A DNA stretch of 64,000 nucleotides from Oxyruncus cristatus (GCA_013399855.1 VXAY01005269.1:509949-573948); one strand, 5' to 3'. Counted from the first letter of the stretch, positions 26,601-39,061 are shown. Made by a program: numbers and translations. Notes: a model not told the origin generated them from the letters alone.

Positions 26601-29600
26601 CTGCTTTTAAAGGACAATCATACATACACATTTAAAATATTTAACTTTATTACACTACATAGTAAGAAATGTATAAAAGTTTATGCAGTCTTTGAACAAG
26701 CTTTCCGACTAATTTAATAACTGAGCCACTTACATTTTTTGCTTCCTAATTATTGACTGTATTCCCTAGTTAGTAAACACGTTAAAACAACATCAATCCC
26801 AACATTGACTATTGGAGTTGACAAGCTTTCAAAATTTTGTCATAATGAAAATTCATAGTATTTTATTTTTACTCTGCTTTCCATCTCCCTGCAATCTTCA
26901 AAAATTTATTATTCTTATTTATTGCTTATTATTTTTACTCTTTTTAAAGAAGTGTAGGAAAAATCATTGAGAAGCAAGACACATCATTGATTTGAATAGC
27001 CATTTTAATTTGTCACAGTTTTCTGCCATTTCCCATTTTGTTACCTTCAGATACAAAGGCTTTAAAAAAGAAAAAAACCCTCAATATGATAATTCAAAAA
27101 CTAAAGTTTCTTTATTTCTGACATTTATTTTTTTCCCTACTAGCAGCTTCAATTCTCAAATTTTCCCTCCAAAAATTTACTGTCCATAAATTTTTGTACC
27201 TTGCCTCTAAGATAGATAGGAAAACTACATACTACACAATCAACAGCAATTACTTCAGCATAGCTCATCAGCAAGATAAGATTTTATTCTGCCCTTGAAC
27301 TTACCATATTCATCTGGAGGGACTACCAATCCAAATGTATGGCCTGGGGGAACATTCATAGTTTCTGCCATGCTGTCAATAAGGACATTTCTTTATTAAC
27401 TGTCACACAATTTATTAATAGCCAAAATAAAACCTCTGCTACTATTAAAAAAGTTATGTTATACAATTAGGGATAACCCACATAGATACATGTGAGACAC
27501 CTGAAATTTTTTTATCAGTACTTTGTTTCAAAGTCACCATTCCAGAAAAGCATCCCTTTATAAAAGTTCATTAGAACATTAGCTGTTTGTAATATAACAC
27601 AGTCAAGTGTAAACATCAACCTTCTGGACATTTATGCTCATTAAAGGGAAAAATATTCTATGCTATTTTTTTTTCCTAAGACAATGACAGAAACGTGCAA
27701 GAAAAGTTCTTATAACGTAGTCAAATAATAGGAATGTTTAGGACAAGATCTCCAACTGAAATGTCTCTGAATAAACTACGTTTGGCTAAAGTGGAAAAAC
27801 TGAATCACATTTCTGCTTTTCCACATGTAATTTTATGTCTACCAAAACCATCAACCCAGTCAATATACATCTGGAAAATCTGGTCCACTATTATTTACCA
27901 GAAGTTAAAGATGTTGTTGGTGACATTAAAGAACTGCTTGTTTATTTTTTAATCTGAAAAAAGATGCGATGTTAATTTTAGGTTTAATAATTAAATAATT
28001 AAAACTAGTACACAAATAAAAAATCTCCATCAAAATTGAAACGATAATCAGTGCTTTGTTCTAAAGCACAAAACAAACAAACAAAAAACCCACAAAGAGA
28101 TGGAAGCACTGTAATCTAAAAACTATTATGTGTATTTTTCTTTTATCATTTTCATATCACACATAGGATGTGGATGGTGTAAAATGCACTAAATAAGATT
28201 AGGTTAGCTTGTATCTGTCTTGTAATGTTAGTGCTGGGTTTGAGCTTGCACTGTAACCCATCCCTGACTGATCACACCGCCTCATGCTGCTCAAGCTTCG
28301 GGGCTGTCTCACAGTAAGCTGGGACACAGCGAAGGGGAGAGGAGAAACTGACTCATATATGTGTTCATTCCTTACGTGGACTTATGAAGCATTCTAATGA
28401 TTCAACTGAGATTGATACGTGCTGCTAGATAATAACAAAATTTAGTTCCACATTCTTTTCCAAGGAACCAATAAAGTGAGATAACAAAGATTACCAGAAG
28501 TAGTGTCAGAGTAAACAAAATGGTCAAATCCCAGAGCATTAGGTGAGACATTTCAGTTCTTTCAAACCTTTCTAACTGCAAAAGATAGGGCAGGGGGGAA
28601 TGTCTAACAGTGCTTGTAATTTGTTTAGTATAAATTTGTTCTTGAAAGGTATCTTTGCTTACTTACGGATCAAAGACTTTTCCAAGCTGAGGCTGAAATT
28701 TTTCCTTGAAATCATCACTTCGTTTCAATACAAGGTTAGCTGCTCTCTTCCTACAAATCATGAAAATAACTCCTACACATATTTGTTTAAAAAATTCAAG
28801 AATTTTTCAATAATATTTTAAAATATTATTATATGTTTAAAGGGAACAGCAACTCCTCTGTAAGATGAACACAAACTCAGTAATTGAAAAATTTTCCTAT
28901 TTAAAATTTTAAAAAATTTTCCTATTTCCTAATTAAATTTCCTATTAAAATCAAAGGACTTTAACTTAAGACATGCCAAGTGGTGCTATTCCACAGTAGA
29001 AGTGATTTGGATCAACAGTTCTGGAATCACACCTTGCATTTTCTGTTGAGTTCAATACAGCTAAGTATGGGATTGTGAGATGTACAATTTCTCAAATACA
29101 AAGACTCACACTTCTTAGAAATTCACAGTACTAGTTCACTAGTTAACTCATTGCAACTTACGATTCCAGATCAAAGATCCAGTTTAAGGTCTTGGCTGTA
29201 TTTCGTCCATCTTCAAAGTGAGGGGTTTCCATTCCATACACAAAAGACTTGTTGAAGTGTGAGTTATACTTTCTATTGACTGTTTCCCCTGCAGAAGTAG
29301 TAAGCATGTCAACCTATATAAAACACCGCAGGAAGAAAAATATACCAAGCACCTTCACTCTTCAGACAAAACAATGAAGAAACGAAAGCAAATAACTAAC
29401 AAACGTGTTCAATTAAAGATCATTTATGTTTGTGTTTATTGAGTAGTTAGGAATAATCTCACTGTCAAAAGGGAAGATAAAAGGCAAAATAAAAAGCAAA
29501 AACTACTTCAGTGGTAGAATAGTAGGATATTCTTTTATGTCTGATTAAAGACAATCCCAACAGAATAAATAAAATCAGGTAGCCTAAGTCGGGAGATCAT

Positions 29601-32600
29601 GCAAACAAATCACTTTATACTGTCTGTACCCAAGCAGAGATGTGTTCTATTTGATTTACTGTTTGTTTTTGAAAAATGCAGAAAGGGAAAAAGTGTTTTG
29701 AGGTGCCGCACTTTCAGATATACTCGTTACATCTTTTCATCACAGAAAAAAACTGTCATTCTGTTTCTTCAAGGTCTTTTCAATCACTTTTTGAAAAGAA
29801 TGGTGGTTAGAACTTTCAAAAATATAATTCACTGAATACTTTCTAACAAGGGCTCAATCTGGCTGTATGGCAGCACAGAATTTTTATGTTATTGCTGGGG
29901 CACACAGATGACTTTTCTTTTTTTTTTTTTTCTGTCTTTCTGTTTCTGGCTTAGCCTCTTCATGATCTTGTGGATGGAAGTTACAAAGGAGACCAAAACA
30001 CCTGAGAAAGGCAGGGGAGAGGTGAAATAAAATTACAAGTGGACAATTTATACCAATACTACTTGTAGGAGAATTTCTCAGTGAGACAACGGTACTATAA
30101 TTTCACCTCTGTTAACTGTCTGCACATAAAATTTACATTATTACAACTGAAAGATCTGTATTTCAGTTTGTTACATGTTTGGCCTACACCTACAAAACTC
30201 TGGCTACTAGCACAAGCAGCAACTTTGTTATACTAGTAATCTTACAAAACAGCAATTTGAGTCTTTCAGCCTAAGTGGAAATGATGGAACTGGGAAAAAA
30301 AGAATTGGCTGCAGAAGTAATACATGTACTGCATTTTAGAGTCCTATTTGTCCCTCTCTTCCTGTGCAGACCTGTGAAATAAAGGGTAACCGCCCCTGAG
30401 CACATCACGTCACTCAAGTACAGCCCCCAGTGGCTGAAGCAGTGCAGGCACAGCCCACTGGAAGGGCAGAGACAGAGGCTGTTGAGACAGACTCACAGGC
30501 AGGATCCTGTAGGCTGCATTCCAGAGAGCCATCCAGCAGCCTGAACATTTTTGTAATTAGAGCTTGATGCTGAGCTCCTCACTAGAAATCTGGCTGCTCT
30601 GAAATTCTGTTTGGATCTTGACAAAAGGCACGAACTAAAGGTGAAAGCACTGGAATGGGTTGGGCTCACTGTCTGTGGCTTTAAGGTCAAGATTGCTTTC
30701 AGTGGCATAGACAGTGCCAAACTTAGTAGGCAACCAGGGCATCTATGAGTTTCTAGTTAACTGGAAATATTCTGCTTTTCAAACAGCACCCGAAAGAAAT
30801 CAGGCTTCCAACTCTTTCATTTAGCTCTTACACTGCTTAAAACACCTGCCATGAAGTGATCTACAGTTCAAGAAACAGATCACACTCTCTCAGATGAGTA
30901 TTTTTTCACATAATTACTTTTTAAAACAATTTATATTGTATTAATATAGTAGTAAAACTAATAGTTTACATCCCAAAAAATACCATATAGTATGTGTTGA
31001 ACACACCTAGAGGAATTTTTTATGAGGTTTCTTATTAGCCTGCGAACTTACCCACGTCATAAGCCTCATGTGACACAACGTACAAATCATGTCCTTCTCT
31101 GGCTTCTTTATCCACTTCCTCAAAGGTTTTTGGTGGATTTACAAGCAATCCAGCTGGTATATCTGGAAAAGAATGTACGGTTGGTGGAGATAAGGGGGGG
31201 GGGTATTTTGTTTGATTGGTTCTCAATTTTAAACAGTATCTTGTTAGAGAAGTTGCTATTACTTTGGAAGAATGATAGTCCTTACCACATTTCTAGGCAA
31301 GCTATAGTCAATCTACAGGTAATCTAACAACATAATGACATGGGACTAGGGGGGAAAAAAAAAAAAAAAAATCACAGAAGCCAAGATGAACATAACTTTT
31401 GAAAGAGAGGTTCATGGGCAACACATATGGGATTTCCTTCAGTCTATGAAGGAAAAATGCACAGGTCAAGGAAGTTTCTTTCATTAGACCTATTAAAATT
31501 GTTGGGAAAAGGAAAGTAAGTTGACAGCTACCTAAATAGTTCTCTAGGGAAATCTATACATACGGATCAGGAACAGAGCCAAAGGCCCCACAAGTTACCA
31601 TATGTTCTTGGTTGCTTGTTTCTTCACTATAACTGAAAAATACATTTTTAGGCCTTTCAATAACTGTTATAACAATTTTTCCTTTAAAATGGAATTGGTG
31701 GAAACATAGAGCATGTGTTAGATACTAAATTGCAGATTATCTTGTATTTACAAGAAATATGTTTTAATGGTAAATTTTCCTACCTTTGATGGTTTTTATT
31801 CCAAATGTAGTATTAATTATATCCAAGCCCTCAGGTAGCATAGAAGATTGATCATGTGTTCTACCCAAACGTTCTTCACGACTACTGTAGTAGATTGCTT
31901 CTTTCATGTCTTCTATCTTTTCTTGAAAAACAGTTTTAGGAATTGGACTTATCAATGAAGCTACCTAAAGACATCACGAACAACACAAGAGGCAGGAAAA
32001 CCAGCAAAATTAGATCATTCGCACATCAATATGACTACCCACACACATACACAGGAACAAAAGTTTGCTCATAAGTGTTCTAATGAGATCTTATATGGTT
32101 ACACTGACATAATTTTATCCACAAAGTTGCAAGACAAAACCATAGCTTGAGAGAAGGCCACTAATGATCAGTGCTATGCTAAATCTCCAGCTAAATAGAA
32201 TACTTATTTGTGAGACAGAACTTTTTTTTTTATGCTAGTTTTCCCACTTGTTAATTTACACATTTTCTGATTGCAACCTTTCTTTTCTTAGCACGTATTA
32301 GAAACCAGAGTAAAACTGTAGTATGACCAAAGCTTAAATGATTTGATTTTTCAGGCTAACCATCAAAGTAATGGGGACTCTAGAGAAGGTTTATGATTAG
32401 ACTCTCATTGAATATTACATAAAAAAATATTGAAAAAAGTAGTAGCATATACAATTGATCCAAACCTCCACTTAGCAAATTCACTAGGGTTACAACTCTT
32501 CCTCCAGTTAATATTTAATTAGTAATGAGAAGTCTTCAACAGACAGTACAAGCTAAACAAATCAATCCCTTCATCATAAAACTTAGGAGGAGGGACAGCA

Positions 32601-34702
32601 AAACCTGGTTGTCTTTCATTTTGCATATGCCTAAATAAATGTCCTACTCAACGTCCTCTGATGTCAGGTGCTACTTCCTTCATGAAAGTGCATTTTTATT
32701 AACACAACTGTTATTTTTAGACATGTGAACACTAACTATGTGATAAAATCACCAATGACCTCTTCAGTTGTTTGATTACAGATTACAAAAACAATCTCTG
32801 AAGAATACACACAAAATAGTCTGGCATGCCCAAACCATCACTTTTTAGCTAACAAAATCAGTTTCAACCCAAAGGTAAGAAAAAATACATAATAATTACA
32901 CCAAACTATAACCATATTCTCAGCAGGTTTCTTGCTAAGAGCTCAACTGTTTTTATCTCTGTAATCCATAAGAAGAAAGCAGCAAAATTTGTGGATAGAA
33001 GACTGTTCATTAACTTAAATCTTAAAATGAAATTAATAATTCAGTAGTCACTACAAAAGTTAAATCACTGATAAAAGTCACTGAACTTCAAGTGTTTTCC
33101 AATTTCAATCATGCTAAATAAATCCTGATTTGACCTCAGAATTCTGGTAATTCACCACAGCTGGGAAATACTGCACTATAAATCACTCAGCTATGTATCT
33201 TTATCCCTGCCCATGAAGAAATAAGTTGCTGTTATTAAGAACACTCTTAAGTGGTGCATTCTTAAATGAAAGTAAGAGTCACATTCTTACACTGAATGAG
33301 GAACGTGACTTTATGCCATGTGTCAAGTGAGTTGCAATGTCGGGGTCATCTGCTGTGCCGTAGAATATTACTTTAGCACCAGGAGCCGGATCTGTTGTGT
33401 TTCGAAACTTTCGCACAGTGGTTGGAGTAATGGGCTATATATAAGGCAAAGCAAAGAAAAAAAAAAATTACACCAGGTATTCACAAAACATTAATGAAAA
33501 GAAAACGTACTGGAGACATTTCAGTGGGATTCCACGGAGGTAAGAACAAAATATGAGGATGCTTTAGGTCTATAACACATGCAGATGTGCATAGCTCCCG
33601 CAGATGCTGATATTGTGAGTCTAAGGTCAACATAACCCAGTCTAAATTTTATCAAACCAGCGTTGCTAAGTTTCAGCTCTTCCTATCTTTAATTCGGGTA
33701 ACTGCTACTTCACACGTTCTTTATGAAAAACAGATGTTACACTTATCAACTTCAGAAACCTTTAACCAAATTCACAACAATTTCACCATGAATGAAACAA
33801 TTTTGGAAATCATTTAAACCAAAGTCTGGTTTCTTTTTAAATTATCATTTAAAGGGAGAACTTTATTTATGGGATCCATTTATGTCTCAGTACCCTCTGA
33901 CTCTTCAGGGGCATGAGGAAGGGCCAGTGGAAATCACAATTCTAAGAGGCATCCTTGCAAAGAAGAAGGACCTCCATCAGAAGACATAATAATTCCAATA
34001 ATAATTACCACTATTGTGTTAACAGAGGAAAAAACCGTCTAAAACAATTCTATTCAGTCCTAACTAAGCATACATGGTGACTTTTGAAAACAGGTGGAGT
34101 GAAAAAGATCTGCCAGAAATGTTTTCAATCCTGCCAGCTGTTCTTTATGGTCCCACGTGACAAAAACTAACACTGAAAACAAAAAATAGTAGTTTCTAAA
34201 GAGAAGGGATATAGGAAAAAAAATCCACAAGGCTTCACTGAATTTTTTTTCAGGGCTTATCTCAAAGCACATTCGCTAATGGGAAATCATTACAAAAGTT
34301 TCACAAGAAGCATTTGCAAAACCAACTCACCCTGGGTAACACTTCGGTGAGGCAACTCGCAACCGTGCCATCAGCAGGATGCAACTGTCCAGCCTAAATA
34401 ATGCAACAAAAAAAAAAAAGGCATAACCAAACTCATTATAATAATGCACACAACTAAGGTGTGCCACGCGCATTTTTGAGGGGAGAGAGGCGGCTCGCAG
34501 GGAGACGCGCCTGGCCGTTCCACACGCTGCCCCTCCTTCCAGCCCCTTCTGTGCGAGAGCCGGCAGAGAGGGGCGGGAGGCTCCGCGGAAGCGATGGGAG
34601 CCCTTCGGCGAAGGCACTCACGTCCGGCAGCTCAGGAGTCCCGTCGGGGTCCGTCCCCTCGCGGTCCGTCCCGTCGGGGCAGGGCGGCGGCTGCTCCTCC
34701 AT
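20535..34702 (-). CDS. EFHB: EF-hand domain family member B (EFHB/CFAP21), 13 coding exons
   Basis: EFHB (CFAP21) is known as a calcium-binding microtubule inner protein of motile-cilium doublets and has also been linked to store-operated calcium entry. The thirteen exons listed below join in phase into 585 codons plus TGA. Visible features are the RKFRNTTDPAPG block early on (residues about 56-67), two EF-hand loops at residues 337-348 and 373-384, a charged linker (about 409-450) and the IPTIRSDIPAPRIRR block near residue 490. The human protein is longer (about 830 residues, from memory), with the difference in the N-terminal part. The start is the ATG at 34702 in an ideal context (GCGGCCATGG) inside a CpG island. 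All introns are GT-AG; the weakest donor is that of the penultimate exon. Transcription diverges from RAB5A, whose promoter is about 7 kb away. The assignment is firm; the N-terminus is the least certain part. Confidence 0.93.
20682..23470 (-). other. EFHB: EFHB intron 12, contains a CR1 fragment
   Basis: This 2.8-kb intron separates the last two coding exons. It contains the diverged CR1 copy at about 23141-23245 and is otherwise unremarkable AT-rich DNA. I see no further exon in it. Confidence 0.7.
23141..23245 (-). repeat. CR1 LINE fragment, antisense
   Basis: The plus strand shows 'tttggttggaagagatctct', 'ggagatcatccatccaac' and then 'ttaaagcaggacaaactttg', which match the reverse complement of a CR1 3' region in order. 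It is diverged and lies in EFHB intron 12. Confidence 0.7.
23471..23652 (-). CDS. EFHB: EFHB exon 12
   Basis: The exon encodes residues 478-537, including CGIPTIRSDIPAPRIRRLSD and GDQGSSFALLFPSVFGQKGV, both strongly reminiscent of vertebrate EFHB. The acceptor is TTTCCACAG. The donor is GAG|GTATAG, a weak site; reading on past it gives one Val codon and then TAG. Phase 1 in, phase 0 out. Confidence 0.9.
24164..24370 (-). CDS. EFHB: EFHB exon 11
   Basis: It encodes residues 409-476 with split codons at both ends. The content is a hydrophilic, Lys/Glu/Pro-rich linker (EDTQRKDEPQRKQ, SSEKTPKPPTKL) followed by DRVFASYQTTSSQYNAVVGG. Acceptor TTTATAG, donor TCCT|GTAAGT. Phase 1 in and 1 out. Confidence 0.9.
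24747..24954 (-). CDS. EFHB: EFHB exon 10 (EF-hand pair)
   Basis: It encodes residues 339-407. It completes the first EF-hand loop begun by exon 9 (D337, N339, D341, G342, I344, N348) and contains the full second loop DLDKDGLINYLE (373-384) with canonical D1, D3, D5, G6, I8 and E12. Acceptor TAATAG, donor AAAG|GTAGAT. Phase 0 in, 1 out. Confidence 0.93.
25775..25929 (-). CDS. EFHB: EFHB exon 9
   Basis: It encodes residues 287-338 (split Gly, then VYDLLHVHVPCEFLRGKDRE through FRHYDK). The C-terminal part is the incoming helix of the first EF-hand; the exon border falls two residues into the loop. Acceptor TTTATAG, donor AAG|GTTAGT. Confidence 0.92.
26310..26339. repeat. (TA)n microsatellite
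   Basis: An alternating TA tract of about 30 bases with one interrupting C, within EFHB intron 8. It is likely length-polymorphic. Confidence 0.9.
27305..27372 (-). CDS. EFHB: EFHB exon 8
   Basis: A 68-base exon encoding residues 264-286 (MNVPPGHTFGLVVPPDEY), with split codons at both ends. Acceptor TTGACAG, donor TATG|GTAAGT. It reads in phase between exons 7 and 9. Confidence 0.92.
28667..28750 (-). CDS. EFHB: EFHB exon 7
   Basis: An 84-base exon encoding residues 236-264 (KRAANLVLKRSDDFKEKFQP, then QLGKVFD). Acceptor TTTGTAG, donor CC|GTAAGT. Phase 2 in and 2 out. Confidence 0.92.
29162..29288 (-). CDS. EFHB: EFHB exon 6
   Basis: A 127-base exon encoding residues 194-235 (ETVNRKYNSHFNKSFVYGME, then TPHFEDGRNTAKTLNW). 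Acceptor TTCTGCAG, donor TC|GTAAGT. Phase 1 in, 2 out. Confidence 0.93.
31052..31162 (-). CDS. EFHB: EFHB exon 5
   Basis: A 111-base exon encoding residues 157-193 (DIPAGLLVNPPKTFEEVDKE, then GHDLYVVSHEAYDV). Acceptor TTTTCCAG, donor GTGG|GTAAGT. Phase 1 in and 1 out. The 1.76-kb intron between exons 5 and 6 holds no further exon that I recognise. Confidence 0.92.
31784..31964 (-). CDS. EFHB: EFHB exon 4
   Basis: A 181-base exon encoding residues 97-156 (VASLISPIPKTVFQEKIEDM, then YYSSREERLGRTHDQ and LPEGLDIINTTFG). Acceptor GTCTTTAG, donor AAAG|GTAGGA. Phase 0 in, 1 out. Confidence 0.92.
33291..33434 (-). CDS. EFHB: EFHB exon 3
   Basis: A 144-base exon encoding residues 49-96: PITPTTVRKFRNTTDPAPGA, then KVIFYG, DDPDIATHLTHGIKSRS. 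The K-F-R-N-T-T-[DE]-P core and the H-G-I block are the family features I recognise. Acceptor TATATAG, donor AGT|GTAAGA. Phase 0 at both ends. Confidence 0.93.
34328..34390 (-). CDS. EFHB: EFHB exon 2
   Basis: A 63-base exon, read as AGQLHPADGTVASCLTEVLP plus R (residues 28-48). Acceptor TTATTTAG|GCTGG, donor CAGG|GTGAGT. Phase 0 at both ends, so skipping it would keep the frame. It is the least conserved exon and the coordinate ends could shift by a base or two. Confidence 0.75.
34622..34702 (-). CDS. EFHB: EFHB exon 1 (start codon)
   Basis: The ATG at 34702 sits in an optimal Kozak context (GCGGCCATGGAGG). The exon encodes 27 residues (MEEQPPPCPDGTDREGTD and on to ELPD) and ends at a strong donor, GGAC|GTGAGT. 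It is Pro/Asp/Gly-rich and low in complexity, so homology gives little support; the start is chosen by context, donor and phase. Confidence 0.75.
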
Positions 34703-34789
34703 GGCGGCCGCTCAGCCCGCCCGCTCGGCAACGGCGGCTGTGGCGGCAGCGACGGGAGCGCTCGTGCGAGGCGGACGGCGCGGCCGCCC

Positions 34790-34898
34790 CTCACAGCGCT
34801 CCGCCATCGCCCTCGCACCCAGCGCCACCGTCCTCCCCCTCACAGCGCTCCGCCATCGCCCTCGCACCCAGCGCCACCGTCCTCGCCCTCACAGCACT
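34790..34898. repeat. 49-bp tandem repeat, about 2.2 copies
   Basis: The unit begins 'tcacagcgctccgccatcgc' and recurs at 34791, 34840 and (partial) 34889, a period of 49 bases. The copies are nearly identical, with single-base differences such as 'tcctccccc' against 'tcctcgccc'. It lies 90-200 bases upstream of the EFHB ATG, within the CpG island. Confidence 0.9.
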
Positions 34899-34989
34899 CA
34901 GAACCCACACAACATCCCCCGCGCATCTCCCACCCCTTGGCGAAAGTCAGGAAATAAATTGCGCTCGGGCTATTTTGTAACTGTCATGA

Positions 34990-37900
34990 CAAAAAAAAAA
35001 AAAATTAAGGCGCAATCACAGAGGTAGCACATTTCTCAGACCAATTATTAAGTCCTTGAAAATCTACTGGGCTTCAGACAGATGGGTTGAGTCTTCTTCG
35101 GGTTGAAATGAGGTCTTACATGGTCAAAAGTCTGATCGAACTTTAAATCTTTATTACTGTAATAAAAAATACAGCCCCTTTCACAAATGTTCTCAGGTGT
35201 AAAAACATATTAATAAAATATTGTATGCTGTGACTGTTCCTCTAGAGGAAACTGCAACTCCCATCCACACAGCACAGCGTTGGTTGACAGCATTACGCAT
35301 GTATCAGGACATGTGAGTGCTCTTACTGTTTTTCTTAAATGAGTTAACACCTCGTACATCGAAACCACCGTATTTGCCTTTTAGAAGCAGATACGGGTTA
35401 TTTCAGAAAAGCAGCATGGGTAAGACTGAACAAGTTTCATTGCTGTTTAACAGACCCTCAGCTCTCACAAAGACTTTTATTCTCAGATGACATAGAAAAC
35501 TCTCCCCTTCCTCCCAGCAAAACATAAAAATTTAATCACATCCCGCTCCATTCTCTCTAGTTCTACAATGGCAAAACCAATTTTAGATACATATAGAGAT
35601 CTTAATCGTAATTAATCAACAAACATTACCAGCTGTTACCATTTTAGTCTCTGCTCTAATATTTGTTTGATAAGGATTTTAAATGAAGGATACTAAATTA
35701 AAACTGAATTCTCAGGACCCTTACCTACCTCTAATTGAAGATGAGAGACTCAGGAAGCAATTGCTCCCTAATGACCAGCTCCCCAGGCAGTAGGGGTGCC
35801 TGACAATCTGCTCTGGCTCTCAAAGTCATTGATAGTACACATAAGTGCTATGATCAGCTAACTTCCAGCACTTGTGAACCTAGCTAAGTCTTCTCCAGCA
35901 AGAAGCATCAGGTTAGCATCAGCTGTGATCTAGCTTGGGCCATGCTGGTGCCCTTTTTCAAAAGTAGATACGTTTTTCTGCTGTAGACATGGCTGTACGA
36001 TGCTCCAAATACAGAACATCTATGACCACTTGGGAACTAAAGAATCTCTTAAATTCTTAATGTGTTTACTTCATTTCCTATTGCAATCACATTTGTTGTT
36101 ACTTTAAGTTTAAGGTGCTCCTGCAAAATAGTTGGTAGTTTAATGAATAAAATGATTGGTTATGCCTTGCCTTGTGATCGATTCATCTGCAAGGTGCAAT
36201 TTCTATCTAGTAAAGGCTAAATAGTGATTTGAACAAAACTGAAGGTAGTAAAAATCTAACAGGAATTTGATCTCATTGAGAGATGTAACTGGGCAAGGAT
36301 AAAGCTGTCAGAAGAAGAGGAAACTTTATATAGAGGAAGAGCAAAGCATAGTAATGCACAAATTAGAGAGTAATAATAGGGCACTTGAATTTTTATCGTT
36401 GTGTTTGTTGTATTTCTAGATGGCTCTCTATCTGTGCTCAAGATATTACCATTGTCTGTACATTCTGTACCTTGCTGATTTATTTTTACATTGTTTTTTT
36501 CCCCAGTAGGTGGCCACAGTTGCTAATTGAAAGAATCCACTCAGCCCCGATGGAGCAGGTTGTGTCAAAGGAAGAAAAATAGGACCTGGCCATGTAAAAA
36601 GAATGCCTATTGCCGAAACAAGCAGAGCAGAAGTCCTCAGCCTTCTCTTTTTGCCTCTCTGTGGTTGTTTTCTCTTCAGCAGAAATAGAGATCCCTATAA
36701 ATCAATTTGAAACCTACTAACAATATACATTCTTTCCTATAATTCTTCTCATTTTAGGAATCAGGGTCATATTCATTCTTCTTATATTGAAAGCTATTTC
36801 ATCCACAGGAAGAATATTCATAGGGTGGGAAGGATCCGCAAATTTTAAAGATAAGCTGATGAATTAACAAAAACTAGTTGAACTCAATTTTAGGGGGAAA
36901 AAAAGATCAAAACTCTTTTTATTTCAGCATGAATTTGTCATCTCCTATGTCAAAAAAGTAGGATCTCTAGAGAAATCTGCTTGGAAATAGTTGAACAAAA
37001 TTTTCCATTCTACAGCAGCACTTTTTTCCTCAACAGTACTTGACATTTCACTATTTGCTGACATTCCAATTCCCACAGTCTAGTGCCTTTTTCTGTCTTG
37101 TTCAGGCTAAAACTGAGGAATAGAAACTGCCTAAAACCCTGCATTTTACTTTCTTTATGAAGCACAAACATCCCATGTTCTGCAACACAGTTCTCACTCT
37201 GACTATGGTATTGGCACAGACGGCAGTCAAAGCACTAACTTGTAAATTCCTTAAGGCCTCTGAAGGTCAGAGAACTCCATGTAAAACAGTGCAAATTTTG
37301 TGAAACATCTGAAGGACATCAACTATGCTGATGCACTTTGCTGTTGTTAATGCCTGGTTACTTTCACGGTTTTCATTCAACTCATTTGCAGATAGTAAAT
37401 TACTCCTTTCTATGTGCTGTACACTTTTCATAAGTTATGATATGATGAAACCAATGTAGGTACGGAGAAAAAGTACACAAGCAGAGATAGAAGACAGAAA
37501 AAAAGGATATTATAGCAGATGGACACATGAAAAAAAAATTGGGAAGTTCAAACACACTAAAGAGATTCTGCACATCATCTAAAGTCAACTTCCATTCATA
37601 ATTAATGTAGCACTGGATTGAAACACAAAAAGGCCGAGCAAAGAACTCTGCAGACAAATGCTAAAATAGGTGGAAATCCATCTGGTGAAACCATGACCCA
37701 CTAACATAAATTCGTTAATATCATTCAGCACAGTTTCACTTTTGGTATTTGCCATATGACCCACAACGAAATAAAATATGAACACATGATCACTGGTAGG
37801 GCTATCAGTGTGATTTCAACGTTTTCCTTAAACATCTGCTTTTCCAGGCTACTATGGAAGAAGATCATCTTCATCACTAGCATTCACAGAGACCTGTCAA

Positions 37901-39060
37901 GCCCAAAATACACCAACGGGAACTCGGTCATTTGATTACTGCCACACGCTCTCTTGCCTCTATTTCACACATTCACAGTGCGTCTTTGCTGTTTGCTGAC
38001 CCTCTTCATCAGTGTCAACCAGCTGTGAACAATCTGGGAGCTCCACAAAGCAAGAGAGACACACTGTATGTCATGACTGTTGTGGTCAGGGAGTTAGTCA
38101 GCCAGTAGGAACCTCCTGCAGGTTACACAGGCTTCCTAACAGCACACCAGTATTGTAGTTCTGCTGTTGCAGAATCCCGGTTTCAGAGTGCATCCATCCC
38201 ATAATACAAAACATGGACTGCCTATATAGCTAACAGACAAAAAGCATATGATTTTTCCATTCATGCTAGCAGTTTCAGCAAAATGGCCTACTGCAGTGCT
38301 TCTGAAGTCTGCTCAAAGCATTTTGAAAAGTTCTCTAATCTCTCATGCAGAAGTAATGTTATCCCTTTTGCTTCCTTTTCGTTAGTGCAACTATAGCACA
38401 TGAATAGAATTCCTGCATCAAAAATTCGACTCAGCCTTGAACTTCAGGTACATCTGACAATCTGAAAGATTATTCCAACGCTAGAAAGCATTTATCTATT
38501 TATATTAGAAGCATAGAATATGATCCCTATATATGGTTCTTGTTTCCTGAGCATTATGGGCATTATGTTCTGTATTTTCTCTCATTCTTGTGTAAACTGA
38601 ATGTGTGGTTTCACGTTGCACCTGACTAAAGCTTACTGCCACACAGGAGGTTCTCAGCCCATTGTCATCTTTGAACTCGTACTCCTTTACTCGCATGAGC
38701 ACCAGATCTAGAGAGCCTGCAGCCACAGCAGACACGGTTCAATCTGCTGTGTTGAGACTACAGAATTATGTCTTTTGGTGAATAATTTTTGCATGAAATC
38801 ATTGGTTGATCCAATTCACACTGCAACTATACAATATCACAACTTACTCTAGAGGTTTTAGCTTGCAGCTGGAAACAGAAATGGACTTGGATCATACCTT
38901 CCATCAGCAGTTCTTTATTTGAGAGGATTATGTGAAACATCAAATGTCATGTATGACATGAGCATTTAATCTCTGAATTGAATTTAGTTCAAGTTATTCT
39001 ATTAATGACTTGATATTTTAATTTTTAATATTTCTTTTTCATCTGAAACTGTTCATGTAT
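34990..39060. other. Intergenic DNA between EFHB and the LTR
   Basis: AT-rich DNA with no exon, RNA gene or recognised repeat that I can support. The short open frames are scattered and show no homology that I recognise. Confidence 0.55.
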
Positions 39061-39061
39061 G

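Larger units (their letters stand above)
34460..34900 (-). promoter_or_regulatory. EFHB: EFHB CpG-island promoter
   Basis: A CpG- and GC-rich block surrounds the EFHB start codon, in contrast to the AT-rich flanks. On the minus strand, 25-30 bases upstream of the ATG, lies GTTGCC (34727-34732), the half-site of an RFX X-box, which would suit a ciliary gene. The second half is not well matched, so this is only suggestive. No TATA box is seen. Confidence 0.65.

Noticed and set aside
34461..35027. 188-codon plus-strand frame opposite EFHB exon 1
   Set aside because: It lies in a GC-rich CpG island with a tandem repeat, where stops are rare, and overlaps the EFHB start on the other strand.
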